Part shown: positions 21,172 to 32,732 of the stretch, piece by piece | Position numbering within the stretch: position 1 is the stretch's first letter | How the letters are laid out: every line of letters begins with the position of its first letter | Position numbers and translations under genes: made by a program | From: Eucommia ulmoides | Lineage: Eukaryota; Streptophyta; Magnoliopsida; Garryales; Eucommiaceae | Length of the DNA stretch: 64,000 nucleotides | Reading direction: 5' to 3' | Assembly (NCBI GenBank): GCA_016647705.1 | Contig: CM028328.1 | Coordinates: forward strand, 45,250,647-45,314,646 | The notes under the pieces: generated by a model | Told to the model about the DNA's origin: nothing | Database searches by the model: none | Seen by the model: only the letters and a program-made list of their open reading frames with translations

Positions 21172-22290
21172 CCAAAATTTATATTTTGAAAATATTATTT
21201 TTTACATAAATTTAATATTTTTTGAATTGTTTTGCAACTTTATTGTAGAAATAATATTTGATTATTTTTTAAGGTTAAATGTTAATTTTAAATTGATTTT
21301 AAAAGTTTTGGGACTATTGCATTATTTTAAATTGACTTTTAAACAATTTTGGGATATAATTAATATGTTTTATTTTAAAGGGACCTTAGTGTAAATAATT
21401 GAATAAATAAGTAAAAATATATGGCCAACAATTGTTTCCTTCCTAAGGAAGGAAACATTGTAGCCACTTATATATATACATTATATATATGTTTATGCGT
21501 GTTATATATATATATGAAGATAAAGGGAAAAAAGAAAAGAAAATAAAAGGGAGGATGATCATATATATAGGCCGAAATAGGACTAGGGGATGGATGAGCA
21601 TATTATAACAATTCTAATAAAGGTTGTATGATTAGCATTTAGGAAGTTTTTAGCGAGGAAAATGTTCGGTTCAGATTTCGGCTTCGGATTTCAGGTAAAA
21701 TTTCTAACTCTTTTAATATATGTATTTAATTTTTCTACGGTGTGATTTATGTTATTATGGTTGTTGAATTTTAACTATTAAATTTTATGAAATAATTATG
21801 ATTATGTGAAAATCATACCAATGTGTTTTATTTATTATATCAATCAAATACACGTATTAGAGGGGTTGGAGTTTTACTGAGCATTAGCTCACAATCTCAC
21901 AGTTTTGATTACAGGGCCGGTGAGAACGAAATGGCAACATGAATTTTACTTATTATCCACTGTTGTAATAGTTGATTATCCATATTCAATATTCAATATG
22001 TAATGTTAAATTTTCAGATTTCTGAATAGTAACCCATTTATATTTAAAAGGGTCTGCTATATTGCTTAATTGTACTTTTTATGAGATTTAATTAATGGAC
22101 ATGATTAATTTCTCAATGATATAAATAATGGTTATATTATTATTGGGTATTATTACTTTATTAGATAATCGAAATCATAATTGTCTCCGTAGCCTTGTAA
22201 AATTTCTCAAATTTATAAAAATAAAATGTTGGTGATTCGCATTTGGTATTAATTCTCTAAGGAGAGAAACCGCGTGGCGGCGCTAGGAGA
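21172..22290 (+). repeat. Gypsy-type LTR, probable solo LTR or fragment
   Basis: It begins TGTAATACCCCC, the typical start of chromovirus LTRs, and shows a perfect 11-bp inverted repeat at 21434-21456. A block with GGGGTTGGAG..GAGCATTAGCTCACAATCTC at about 21860-21900 is of the kind often seen in such LTRs. No internal region adjoins it. The right end is uncertain: it gives way at about 22290 to the chromovirus LTR copy without a clear CA terminus. Confidence 0.6.
21434..21456. repeat. Perfect 11-bp inverted repeat in LTR
   Basis: GTTTCCTTCCT, one base, then its exact reverse complement. Related but decayed dyads occur in the chromovirus LTR copies at about 15062-15085 and 25414-25437. Confidence 0.85.
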
Positions 22291-23103
22291 AAAGTGATAA
22301 TACTAACTATACTGTCAATATAATATTCAACTCCACCATAGTGATAATTAATACCATATTCAACTCCACCATATTAATGGTCAACAATAACAACAACCAC
22401 CACCACAACAACAAAAATAACAACACCCACCAACAAAACTTACCCTCCTATGAGGTTATAACACAAACTTCCTACCGGACATGCCCTCTTATTAGGACTA
22501 ATAATATCCCGCATGATATACCTTCTTGTCGGGATCACACTATGGCATATAGGTATAATAAAAAAAAACCACATTTCCACAATCAACTTTTTACTTGATC
22601 CGTCTAAAGTTATAAAACTGTCTATTTTAATAAATCTTTCATTTTTCATAATTTAGTACGAAAATATAATTTTACAATTTATATAGAAGATAATACACTC
22701 ACCTCGATATCTACGCTGCTTATTCTACTATCACTGTAACACTGATGTTGTCGGCATCGCTAGTGATCCTAACAATGACAAGACCTAAACTAAGAATTTA
22801 TTTAAATAAATCTAATATACAATGCGTGACACTAAAATGCAATCCTTCCCATTTCCAAATTTTTTATTATATGAAATTACTAAACGCCCAATTTCTTAAG
22901 TCAATATTAACTGTATAAAAATTATTATAACAATGGTTACAAATTTTTTCTTATTAATAATTTAATCTACAGAAAAATCATAATCGACTGTTAAAAATAT
23001 TATTAGTCAATGAAATATTAAAAATTGTCATTTTAATAAAATTTATAATTTTTTATTTTAAATTATATTCTTTGCAAATTAGATATATCTATATATACAA
23101 ATA

Positions 23104-25149
23104 TGTTGGCCCAGTAGAATACCCAAGAAGGGGGGTGAATTGGATAATTAAAAATTATCAGAATAAAAATTTCAATAAATCAAATAATTAATTTTATTCC
23201 TAAATTAATTATTATCTTTATATCACAATGGAATAAATTAATCAACTAGGTGCACACACAAAAAACAAAAATAAACAAATTAATAATGCAACACACCAAG
23301 ATATATCCTGGTTCACCAAGCTACTATTGGCTAGTCCAGTCTTCCGAGCCCCACGGAGATTTACACCTACTAATACTCAAGATCTCTTTAAAGGTAGGAA
23401 CTAAACCCTCACACCGATTCTTTTACAGGCTCAGAATCAACCTTTACAAAATCCTTTTCCCAGTCCTGTACTTTTTACAGGCTCAAGAAAAACCTATCTT
23501 TTTACAGGTTAAAGACTAACCTAATTCTTTTTATACCTTAGGCTCAAGAATCAAAACCTCACAAAACACTCCAACTATCCTTTTCCCAAGTAAGGATAGA
23601 ACGTTTACAAAATCACTCACAATGCAATTCTATCCAGGAAGAATCATTATCTCAATCTATTTACAAGAAGAGACTAAAACCCAGCTACCCTTGATTAAAT
23701 ACCTTCAACAGTATTTAATCCGTCACAACTCACCAATATAAATTGATAAGCAAGAAATCTCACTCGGAACTTCTACTACCCTAGATAAATAATAACTCAA
23801 TTAATATTTCAACTAGTGATAGAATAACGTGATATAGAAAAATCTGATTTTAACAAGATATAGGTAGCAAATTTGAGCACGTAATCAGATTCAAGAAATT
23901 ATTTGTAAAAATATTTTCTTCAAAAATCAGAAATAATTTCTAAGATCAATTTTCAATAATAAACAAGTAATGCACAATAAAAATTAATTAGAAAGATCTC
24001 ACCTGGAATCCACAGAATAATTAGATAAAGCAATGTAACTTAAGATCCGGTAGCAACAAAGATTAACAACAGTTGATCTTCAAGATCGTCTCTCAGAAAA
24101 GCTCACAATATTTTAGAAGGATAACTCTAATAAAAGCTCACAAATGATATGACATGATTTTTCTCTTGTTTACTGCTTAATGATATATGAAATTCGCAGG
24201 TTTATTTAAAGGAGTATGAAATCAGCCTTCTAACGGCTAGTTTACATGTATCATGACAATTAATAGCACATGTAGACCCCTTATATCATAATAGCTTCAT
24301 TTTAGTTCAATTCATTTAATTTCAAATACTGAATTGAGAAACATTAATATTTAATTAACCATATTAATAGGATTTAATTAATATATAAACTATATCTTAA
24401 ATATAGAAAATATCCTTGAAATTTCTCTCAAATCCCAACAAAAAATGGTTATTTTTGGATATAATCTCGGATAGAATAGTATCCTGAAATAGCATCTCAA
24501 GTCGACTGTCAGATTCAGGTTGTAGACAATGAAGTTCATCGGTCGACCTGTCGGTCGACTGCTTGATTCAGAGAATTCGTCTTGCTTTCACCGGTCGACC
24601 TATCGGTCGACTTGTAGTTTCAAAGAGTTCAGCTTCCTTGGTCGATCTACTTGTCGGTCGACTTAGAGATATAGGATCTTTCAGCTTCTTTATCCGGTCA
24701 ACTCATCAGTCGACTGCCATCTTCTGGATCTCTGCTCTGAACTCATTTTTTTAACATATTCTTTTTACATTATTGCCCCTTAAACCATTTTCTCTTCTAA
24801 ATTAGCTCTACTAATATTCTTCTATTCCATTTTAGTCATTTAAAATTATTTATTTTCAAATCACATAGGAGCAAATAATTTCACTTAATCAAAACACACA
24901 TAAATGATAAAAACCTTTTGTGCAATGTGTGTGTTCTTAATTGGGATATTAAGAGTTGAAATTTACCTTGGTTGTTTTCCTTAATTTCTTCAAACTCTTA
25001 ATTCTTTAATATCTTCAACATCAACGTTTAGCATCCATTTAATTTGCATCTTTATCACTAGAACTTTAAATCACTGAAACACTCAATTAAAACATTATTT
25101 CCACCAAAACATCAACACTTAATTATTCATCAAAATCTTAGGATCAACA
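23104..25149 (-). repeat. Solo LTR of the SIRE-like family with TSD AAATA
   Basis: It starts TGTTGGCCCAG and ends AGGATCAACA, and is flanked by AAATA at 23099-23103 and 25150-25154. Read on the minus strand it is the same family as the LTRs at 30617, 34298, 38611, 41232 and 51139. No internal region remains, so it is a solo LTR (2,046 bp). It carries the GGTCGAC cluster at about 24500-24720. Weak short frames inside it are spurious. Confidence 0.93.
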
Positions 25150-25192
25150 AAATATATTCACTATATTTCTCCAACCCACGTCTATATATACA

Positions 25193-25229
<37 letters not shown>
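25193..25229. repeat. (CA)n microsatellite
   Basis: About 18 CA units inside the right half of the split chromovirus LTR. Confidence 0.95.
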
Positions 25230-25231
<2 letters not shown>

Positions 25232-25969
25232 GTATATATATATATGAATTGTGCATACCTGAAACAAGAGAATCTTTTTTTTTTTAATAGTAGAAACACA
25301 CACACACATATATATAGATCGATATAATACGTATATATACTCGGTTTACAACCATCGCCTTGCCTTTTTTTTTTTTTTTTCTTGACACATGTCAATTTAT
25401 ATATGGTTTAAGTTTGTTTCCTTCTTTAAGAAGAAAACAAATTTCAACCACACATTTTTTTTTTAATTTTTTTTAATTTTATTTATTTATACTAATTATC
25501 CCTCTTGAAATAAATAAAATATTAACATATTAACCCCTAAATATTATCACTCTTGAAAGTCAAAATTAAAATTAATATACTAACCCCTAAAGTTTTTAAA
25601 GTCAAACTTTTAAGTACTCTAGTGACCCCTAAAATTTTTAAGGTAAAAATTAAATACCACAATGAACCCTATTATTTTTATAAATGTTTTAAAATGCAAC
25701 TAGAAATATGCATGAGCAAAAATTAGGCTTTACATTTCTAATGTGATTAGATTTAATATAATTAAAATACAAGTTGTGGCCTAGGCAATGTGATAATTGG
25801 GATGATATTCCAAATGGTGTCACAAGTGAATTATTAATCAATATGAATATGATTGAACTAAATTCTTAATGGTCAATGATTTTTTCGTCATTCTCTAGGC
25901 AACAAAAGTAGAGGATTGCAAGTAAGGAGATAGAGCATAGGTATCGACTATTACACCCCGAACTTCAAA

Positions 25970-26018
25970 AGAAGAAGAAGAAGAAGAAGAAGAAGAAGAA
26001 GAAGAAGAAGAAGAAGAA
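25970..26018. repeat. (AAG)n microsatellite
   Basis: About 16 AAG units immediately precede the partial Tat LTR. The serine-rich frame on the opposite strand is a translation of this tract. The stretch 25735-25969 shows nothing recognisable. Confidence 0.95.
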
Positions 26019-27325
26019 AAGAATGGGAAGAATAATAAAATAAGGTTTTGTTTCCTCCCTCTCGATATCCTCAAAAATTCGTTCATTTTAGAAAACTAAT
26101 TTTCTAGGGCTTTCCTAGGCGTCGGTTTGAAAACGTTCTTTAGGCTAGGATTTGTTTGAAAAATGAATTCACCACCTAGCATTGAGTTAAATGGTGTACT
26201 AGATCAGTACGATTTTTAAAATCATTTTTATAATTTAGAAATAGCCCAAGTTTTGACTCGAAAAAAATAGTTGGTCTTTACTAGAGATTTCTTTAAAGTT
26301 TAGGAGTTGGTTATGCTCGGAGAAGGTGTTAGGCACCCCAAGACACCAATTCGAAGATGATACCTAAGCTTAAATAAATCTTTACCCTTAAATAAGTTCA
26401 AATAAATTTATTCGGTTTTGGTTAACACACTAATTTTTATTTTAAAATATTTTTGTCTTTTTATATATTTTTACGTAAGAAAGAAAGAAAAATTAATTTA
26501 TAGAAAGCAGGAAGAGATTAAACACACTAAAATATAAATAAAAAATGCCCCCCTTTTAGACCGCCTGTCGATTATGGAAGAATCGACAAATTTAGCCACG
26601 GGGGGATGTTTTATTAGGACACTGAATTTAACAAAACTATTTTTATTTATTTTTTAAAGAGAAGAAAAAGAGTAAAACATCTTAACAACACATTTTTCAT
26701 AGGAATGTGGAAAATCGTGTTTTAAATATAATAAAACAAGTAATAGTTTTATAAAACATTTTACAAAGACAAAGGTTTTTTTTTTTTGTGTAAACACCAA
26801 GTTTTTTCATATTGAAAACTCCTATGTCAAAAATACATTTTTTATTTTCCTTTTTGTTTATTTTAAGACAAGGTAAGAATAAAAATGACATAAATGGTAA
26901 GTGAATATGCACATTTGATTTTGTCAAGAACACTCCAACCGAACTTACTTGTTTAGGCCAGTTTACTGTTAAGGTTTACTTTTTTAGTCCAAAATAAAAA
27001 AAAATATATAATATAAGTTTCAATCCTGCTCGTAACTAAGAAGATGAAAATGTTTCTAAAGAAGGTGCAAACTTATCTCCTAAGGAATAAATGTCCTCAT
27101 TTTATTCTGACTTTAAGCCACAAGCATTTAGACATAATAGTATGTAAAGGGTGTCAGTCCATGGTCTAAGACGTAGGGTCAGTCCATGATCTAGACTTAT
27201 AGATATGAGGGCATCCACAAGCCTGAGACGTACAGCCAGGTAGTGATCTAAGCTAGCGCGGAAAGGCACAGAACGAGAAATATAAAAGTTAGTTATTAGT
27301 AGTTAGTGGTTAGTAGTCCATCATC
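26019..27325 (-). repeat. Partial Tat/Ogre-type LTR (3' portion)
   Basis: It aligns over its whole length with 47590-48980: the GGTGTTAGGCACCCCAAGACACC block, the CCCCCTTTTAGACCG..TCGAC..AAGAATCGAC block, TTTGATTTTGTCAAGAACACTCC, and the GGTCAGTCCATGATCTAG repeats. The upstream part of the LTR (counterpart of 48985-50550) is not clearly present, so the copy is truncated or strongly diverged beyond 27325. Frames at 26697 and 27321 are artefacts. Confidence 0.8.
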
Positions 27326-28349
27326 GAGTCATTTTGGTGGTGATATAGTGGGAATTTGATGTTTTGTTTACCGTGGATCTAATCGTGACGTCAGACTTCC
27401 TTGGAATAAAATTGCTTGAAGGGTGACGTTTTAGAATTTCTCTTACTTCCTCCCCTTTATTCGTGTGTCTTTTATTCTTTCGACTATCTGCCTTGAGTGT
27501 TAGGCATGAAACAAAAGTATCACATATACAATCCAAAGTCATAATTTACAACACAAGTTTGCTAGATTTTTAGCATTCTTCAACCTTCCTCTTAAACCCA
27601 AAACATTCTGAATTACCAGTTGAAATTCATATATCTTATTCAAATTTTGGAATTGTTGTCTTTAGATAAACCTAAGAACTTCTTGATCGGATGACAAAGC
27701 AACCGAAATTAAATGCCTTTTTTGTTTTGTTTTTTTTTATTTTTTTTATTTTAATATTTTCATTTGTTTGTCATTTTTACCCTTAGCATAATTTAATAAG
27801 GAGTGAAAATGTGCATTTAGACCCTTTATCTTTTGCTTCATGAGGTGTGCACTTGGATTTTATTAAGTAAAATTCATGCACAACAATAGAAACTATGAGA
27901 TCCTGCCCCAGCCCATGGTTGGGATTTCTACAATGTCATGACTGAACCTTAATAGATTTCCTATGTACCTTGGAAAGTTGCCAAGGATCAGTTCAAGCAT
28001 AGTTCTGGAACGGGGATCCCTTGTAGTTTGAATAGTAAAGAGAGTGAAAACAACTTCTCAGAAAAAGTCGAAGGACTTCTCTGGAGATGCAGCTCGGCAC
28101 AAGGGTGAGAAAATATTGTGAATTCCACACCTCTTTGATTTAACCAGACCCTGCTTCGATTTCCTATGTACCTTGATGAGTCACAAAGGATTAGGTCGTA
28201 ATGTAGTTCCAAACAACAAGATGATTGTAAGAGTCACACCTCGCGTAGGCAAAGATAGCTATGTTCACTGGAAACAATCTACTCCAACCCAACGGATAGA
28301 GTCTCTTGCCTAAAAATTAGTTAGGCAAGATCGATCGTTGTCCTAATTG
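27326..28349. other. Unassigned repeat-like spacer with a duplicated motif
   Basis: No gene is visible. GATTTCCTATGTACCTTG occurs twice (about 27955 and 28157). Each copy is followed within ~30 bp by AAGGAT(C/T)AG and then by a TAGTTC box. Motifs of this form (a CCTA-GTA-CT block, an AATCAGGTC block, GTAGTTC) are common in plant gypsy LTRs, so this is probably retrotransposon debris. Confidence 0.4.
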
Positions 28350-29655
28350 TTAGTCTGCTAAAGTCTTTGAATGACGTTGTTATAAGTTTTGCTGCTAGAG
28401 GTCAGCTGCGCTTTTGGGTTCCAATGACCTCGTGCTTTCGCCATAGATCGGTCGAACTGACTTCTTGCCTAGAAGAGGTGTTTTTATTGCTTCAACTCCC
28501 CTTATCAAGAGATATTCCTTACTTTTCGATGTCATTGTCGAAGACTCGCCTATCTCAGGTTGTTGGTGTGAAACAAAAATAACTACCATTGTGCCCAAAT
28601 GTTGACGAGGATTCTCTGGAGTTTGAAACACTCAAGTAATGGTTTTTGGATGACCAGGGATATTAGCATTACAAAGATATGTGGAGTAGCTACAAGGATT
28701 AGAGTGAGCATCGGATGATTGTACTGTTGGCTTTGTTTCTACTGGAGACATTACTCCCTAAAAAGGGAATCGATCTCTCAGGTTGCACGGTCCTTCTAGC
28801 TGAGAAGATATTGTGTATTTTATTCTGATTGATAGTGCCTCTTATGCTAGCAGAGTTGTACCAATCGTTGACAGCTTGCTAAGCTAATGGTTACTACTTT
28901 TTTGGGAGTTGTGCATTATTGCAGATGTGGCTTATTTCTCATTTGTCTAAGCTACCTCTGACAGCCTAGTGTTCGCAAGAGTCAATAGTGGATCGACTAT
29001 CTTCTCAGTTTTCCTCGATTACACAATGACTTCGATACCCCGAGGAAGGGGTGTCACTTCTTTTGGAGAGTTCTAGCTCTGATGTGGTATTGACCACTCG
29101 ACGTACTATCACGACCAATATTTATTTGGATTGCATGGACCTACCATTAATATCTCATCTTGGGTTTAGAGTTTGTGTCCCCTATATCCCTATCCTAGTT
29201 CTTCACCAGTTTAGTCGAACACAACATATTCCCATGGTTATTGGTACAGTTTAGCGTGGTACACTTTTCAGTTCGAGAATGAGGCTCAAGATGTTGTGGC
29301 CTTTGCTCAGTGGGAGCGATGTTGTTTGACTTCTGATTAGATGTTATTTTCGGCCCATCTCTCTGCCGATTCAGAGTATATGGTTTGGATGGATCATCAT
29401 TTTTGCCTAGCGATTCCGCGGTCTATTGAGATGTCTGTGGCTGAGGTTCATTCTCTATCGATAAGAGATACTCCATCTAATTTGGATTACCCTTCATCTT
29501 TCTTGGAGGAAGAGTTCTCTTGGATCTGTGCTTGTTTGGAGCCACCAGATTATGTGCAGTCTTTGAATTATCATTTTCTTCCAGATTGTCTGTTACCTGA
29601 TGCTTGTGATCGGTCTGTTTATATTTTCTTTTTGTTGCATTCTAAACATTAGTAG
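28350..29655 (+). pseudogene. Plant-mobile-domain / DUF7745-like pseudogene
   Basis: At 28389-28540 the frame reads GQLRFWVPMTSCFRHRSVEL followed by TSCLEEVFLLLQLPL. This resembles the 'L-RFWDP..F+...ELTPTLEE...LL.LP' signature shared by plant mobile domain and DUF7745 proteins. Further pieces in shifting frames include a hydrophobic PKKGIDLSGCTVLLAEK segment (about 28755) and VPYIPILVLHQFSRTQHIPM (about 29180-29240), the position of the family's 'LRQFGR.Q.IP' block. A 103-aa open tail at 29341-29652 follows. Such proteins occur in MULE-type transposons and beside gypsy elements. Many stops make this non-functional. The family call is by eye. Confidence 0.5.
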
Positions 29656-30616
29656 TTCTACCTAGTACTTAGTTTGTAAGGTTTAAATTCATTGCTTGTA
29701 CTTAGTCATACTCTTTTTTAAATCCTATGTGATGTTTAGATGGCAGTCTTAGTGTTTTTTTTTTTTTTTTTTTTTTCTTTTTATGTGAGAATCTTATGTC
29801 ATTGTTCTCCTATTTCCATTATTGTTCTTATGGTTGCATTTTTAGAGTCGGGTTGAATACCCTTTGTCTTTACCCATCCTAAGGTAACTTTTGTTGTCAT
29901 TTAAAATGGGAAAAGATTACTGCTATTTGTTAGAGCTTTCTTCTCGACTTGAGAATCTTGATAACAAGATCGCCTATCCTTTTTTGGACCATGTAACTCC
30001 TACTTCCTTATCGTGCGTTCTTCCTTATGGTACTCTTGACTTCCTTAAATGATTTCTCCAACATTTTTTATCTTACTAGGTAGTAAATCTTTTTTTTGGG
30101 TTGATTCTCATCCCTTTTGTCTTCCTAAATTCCCTTTAGTTTAGTTTTCAATGTCATAAGCTATTGTCCTTATCTCTCATTTGTAAATTCCCTATTTATC
30201 TCTTACAGGATTATTTAACTAAAGTGTATTTTGACTTTTATATTCACGTATTAAAACTTTTTAATACTTGAATATGACATAAATGGATTCATGTAGCCAA
30301 CCCAACATAAGTAGGACAAAGGCTTAGTTGTTGTTTTTGTTGTTGTATTCAAGTATTAAAATATTTTAGCTGTCATAATCTTTTACGTTTGGAATTTATT
30401 TTTTTGGAATATGGTAAGTATAATTTTAAGAGGAGCTTGGATCAATCATCTTAGTAGTTTGTTATCAGAGTCGTGTATTTCAATTCCATCAAGTTTCGGT
30501 ATTTGAAATTTCCTATTGCTATTAGGATTACCTAGGCCCAATATGTTACCCAAGGTTTCTACAACGACTCCAATTCATTTCTTCTGTCTTGAACTGAAGG
30601 CAACCAGAATCGGCCT
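29656..30616. other. Non-coding spacer
   Basis: T/A-rich sequence with a T run at about 29755-29776. No open frame of note and no recognised repeat boundary before the SIRE-like LTR at 30617. Confidence 0.5.
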
Positions 30617-32724
30617 TGTTGATCCTGAGGTTTTGATAGACAATTAAAGGTCGATATTTTTTGTGGAACTAAAGTGTTTGTTGAGCACTTAGAAAAAACG
30701 TTCCATTAAAAGACTGTATCGTAAAGAAAATATCAAGGGTGAAAAGATGGATAGTAAAGAAATGAAGAGTGCTGAAGATCCTCAAGAAATTAGGTGAAAA
30801 CAACTCAATATTCTTATACTCTTAATGCAACCCGAATTAGGATCACACACGACAATATTGAATAAGTTATATTTTTGTGTGTTTAATTTGTTGAATTTTA
30901 GGATCCTAATTACTGATTAAATATGTGCTCCTATGTGAAATTGAAAAATGAAAATTGACCTAAGTGAGAATAATGTTTAAAGTTTGAGTTTAGAGTCAAT
31001 TTAGTTAACCGAGAAAAGTAATTGGTTAACGGGATTAAACGATGAGTTTTGGAACATAAATAAATGAGAAAGTGACCAACCAACATCAATCAGTCAATTG
31101 ATCTAAGGATGATTGGTCAACTGATTGAAACATAAAGGTTTTAGAGAAAATATGGAAGATCCAGCATTAATCGGTCAACCGACCAAAAATAAATCGATCA
31201 ACTGATGGACAAAGTAGAATGGCAGTGAAAATTCTCTAAAAAGATCTGTCAACCGATTGAAGGGCGCCATCGGTCAATCGACGGCATTGGGGTTTGTCCT
31301 AGAAAACTCTCTAAACCAATCAGTTAATCGACCGGAGAGCAATTGGTCAACTAAATGGCATTTGGTTTTGGCCAGGCTTACACGTTGAATCAATCAGTCA
31401 ATCGACTGTTTCGGTTGAGATCTTGAGGATTTTGGGGTTTCGGTAAAAAATTAGTCGTTTTTTATGATTCCAAGGGAGAGATTCGGGGGATCTAATCTTG
31501 TGGAAGATATAGTCCATATGTTTTGAGTTATTACTGATTTGGTTCATATATTAAATAATTTTCTCAATTTGGTTTATTATATATTTCTTATTGTTGTGAT
31601 TGTTAATTGATAAATAATTATGGACTTAATTGAGAGTTTTAAAAGCTATATTTAAGATAAATACACCATAATTGAATGGATATGATATATGGGGTCTTCA
31701 AGTGTCTTTTAGAGGTATATCTTTTGAAAACTAGTTGTTGGAAGGCTTAATATTATTCGATATAAATAAATTTGCGAAAATGGGATAAAAACATATCAAG
31801 AACCATCAGTTCCTAAGCTATTCTAAGAGTTACCATTCTGTTGAGATTATTCGAGAGAAAGTTTGTATTAAAAGTTCTTGAGCTAAGGTGCAATTGAATT
31901 GGCATTACCGATTTGTGCTATCTTGCGATTTTGTTTTCATTCTTCAGTGTTTTTCTAGTGAGATCTTTCCAAGTTACTGTTCTTAATTTAGATTTCTTAT
32001 TATTGTTGATTGCTTGAATTTTCGTTGAAAAAATCATTTTCAAATTTAAAAGCATAAAAATCTTTTTCAAAACGATTTTGTGTTAGTATCTAATTATGTG
32101 ATATATTTTGTGCTACCACACTTATTTATATTAAGATATTAATTTGTCTCACTTTAATTCTATCACGTAGTAACTTTTGGGACAATAATCAAGTATAACT
32201 GTTTTGGGATAGTAGAAGCTCCAAGTGGGAAGAAACTCATAATTTTTTATATTTGTGAGTTTGAACGGATTAGACACAATTGGGTCGGTGTCTAGTCTGG
32301 GTAGCTAGATTTCAATTTTTTTTGGTGAAAACGGTTGAGATTTAATCTTTTCCTAAGGTATAAAAATGTTAGGATATTTTTTTTCCTTGAAAAGAACTAG
32401 GTTTTGATTCTTCCTAAAATTGAATTAATTTTGAGTGGATTGTAAAGGTTCAATCCTTACCTGGAAAAAAGATACTTGTGAGTATAGTGAGGTTTAATCT
32501 TTAACCCTTTAAAAAGATTAGGTTGTGATTCTTTCTATAATAGAATTAGGTTTATTCTGAGTCTGAGAAAAGAATCGTTGTAAGGGTTTGGTTCCTACCG
32601 TCAAAGGAATCATGGGTTTAGAGGTTGCGAATATCCGTGGAGCGCGGGGAACTGGATTAGGCAAGACTAGTTTGCTAAACCAGGATATATCACATGGTAC
32701 ACCTGATACGAACACTAGGTGAGA
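30617..32724 (+). repeat. 5' LTR of the SIRE-like element, 3' end deleted
   Basis: It starts TGTTGATCCTGAGG. Similarity to the complete family member at 34298-36616 runs to about 32700 (GGATATATCACATGG) and breaks up before the conserved ...CCAATTCACCCC..GGCCAACA end. The next codons of gag follow within ~10 bp, so the LTR end, the primer-binding site and the leader are gone. TATA-like sequence GATATAAATAAAT at about 31757. Confidence 0.85.
31085..31405 (+). repeat. Cluster of GGTCAACCGA / GTCAATCGA dyad motifs in LTR
   Basis: Short motifs of the type TCGGTCAACCGA and its complement recur roughly every 20-35 bp. The equivalent cluster in the other outer LTR is at 41690-42050, and in the younger LTRs the motif is GGTCGAC. 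Confidence 0.75.
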
Positions 32725-32732
32725 GGCAGTCT

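Larger units (their letters stand above)
22305..25734 (-). repeat. Second chromovirus LTR copy, split by a solo LTR
   Basis: 22305-23103 matches 14255-14990 and 25150-25734 matches 14990-15410, including AATATGCATGAGCAAAAATTAG and the terminal TTTACA at 25734. The gap is exactly the solo LTR at 23104-25149. It could be the 5' LTR of the element at 14225-20156, displaced by the sequence at 20157-22290, or belong to another member. Frames inside it (22341, 22440) are artefacts. Confidence 0.85.

Noticed and set aside
24500-24720. GGTCGAC cluster as a CRISPR or operator array of bacterial origin
   Set aside because: The same cluster occurs in six LTRs of a plant copia family, with TSDs marking retrotransposon insertion.
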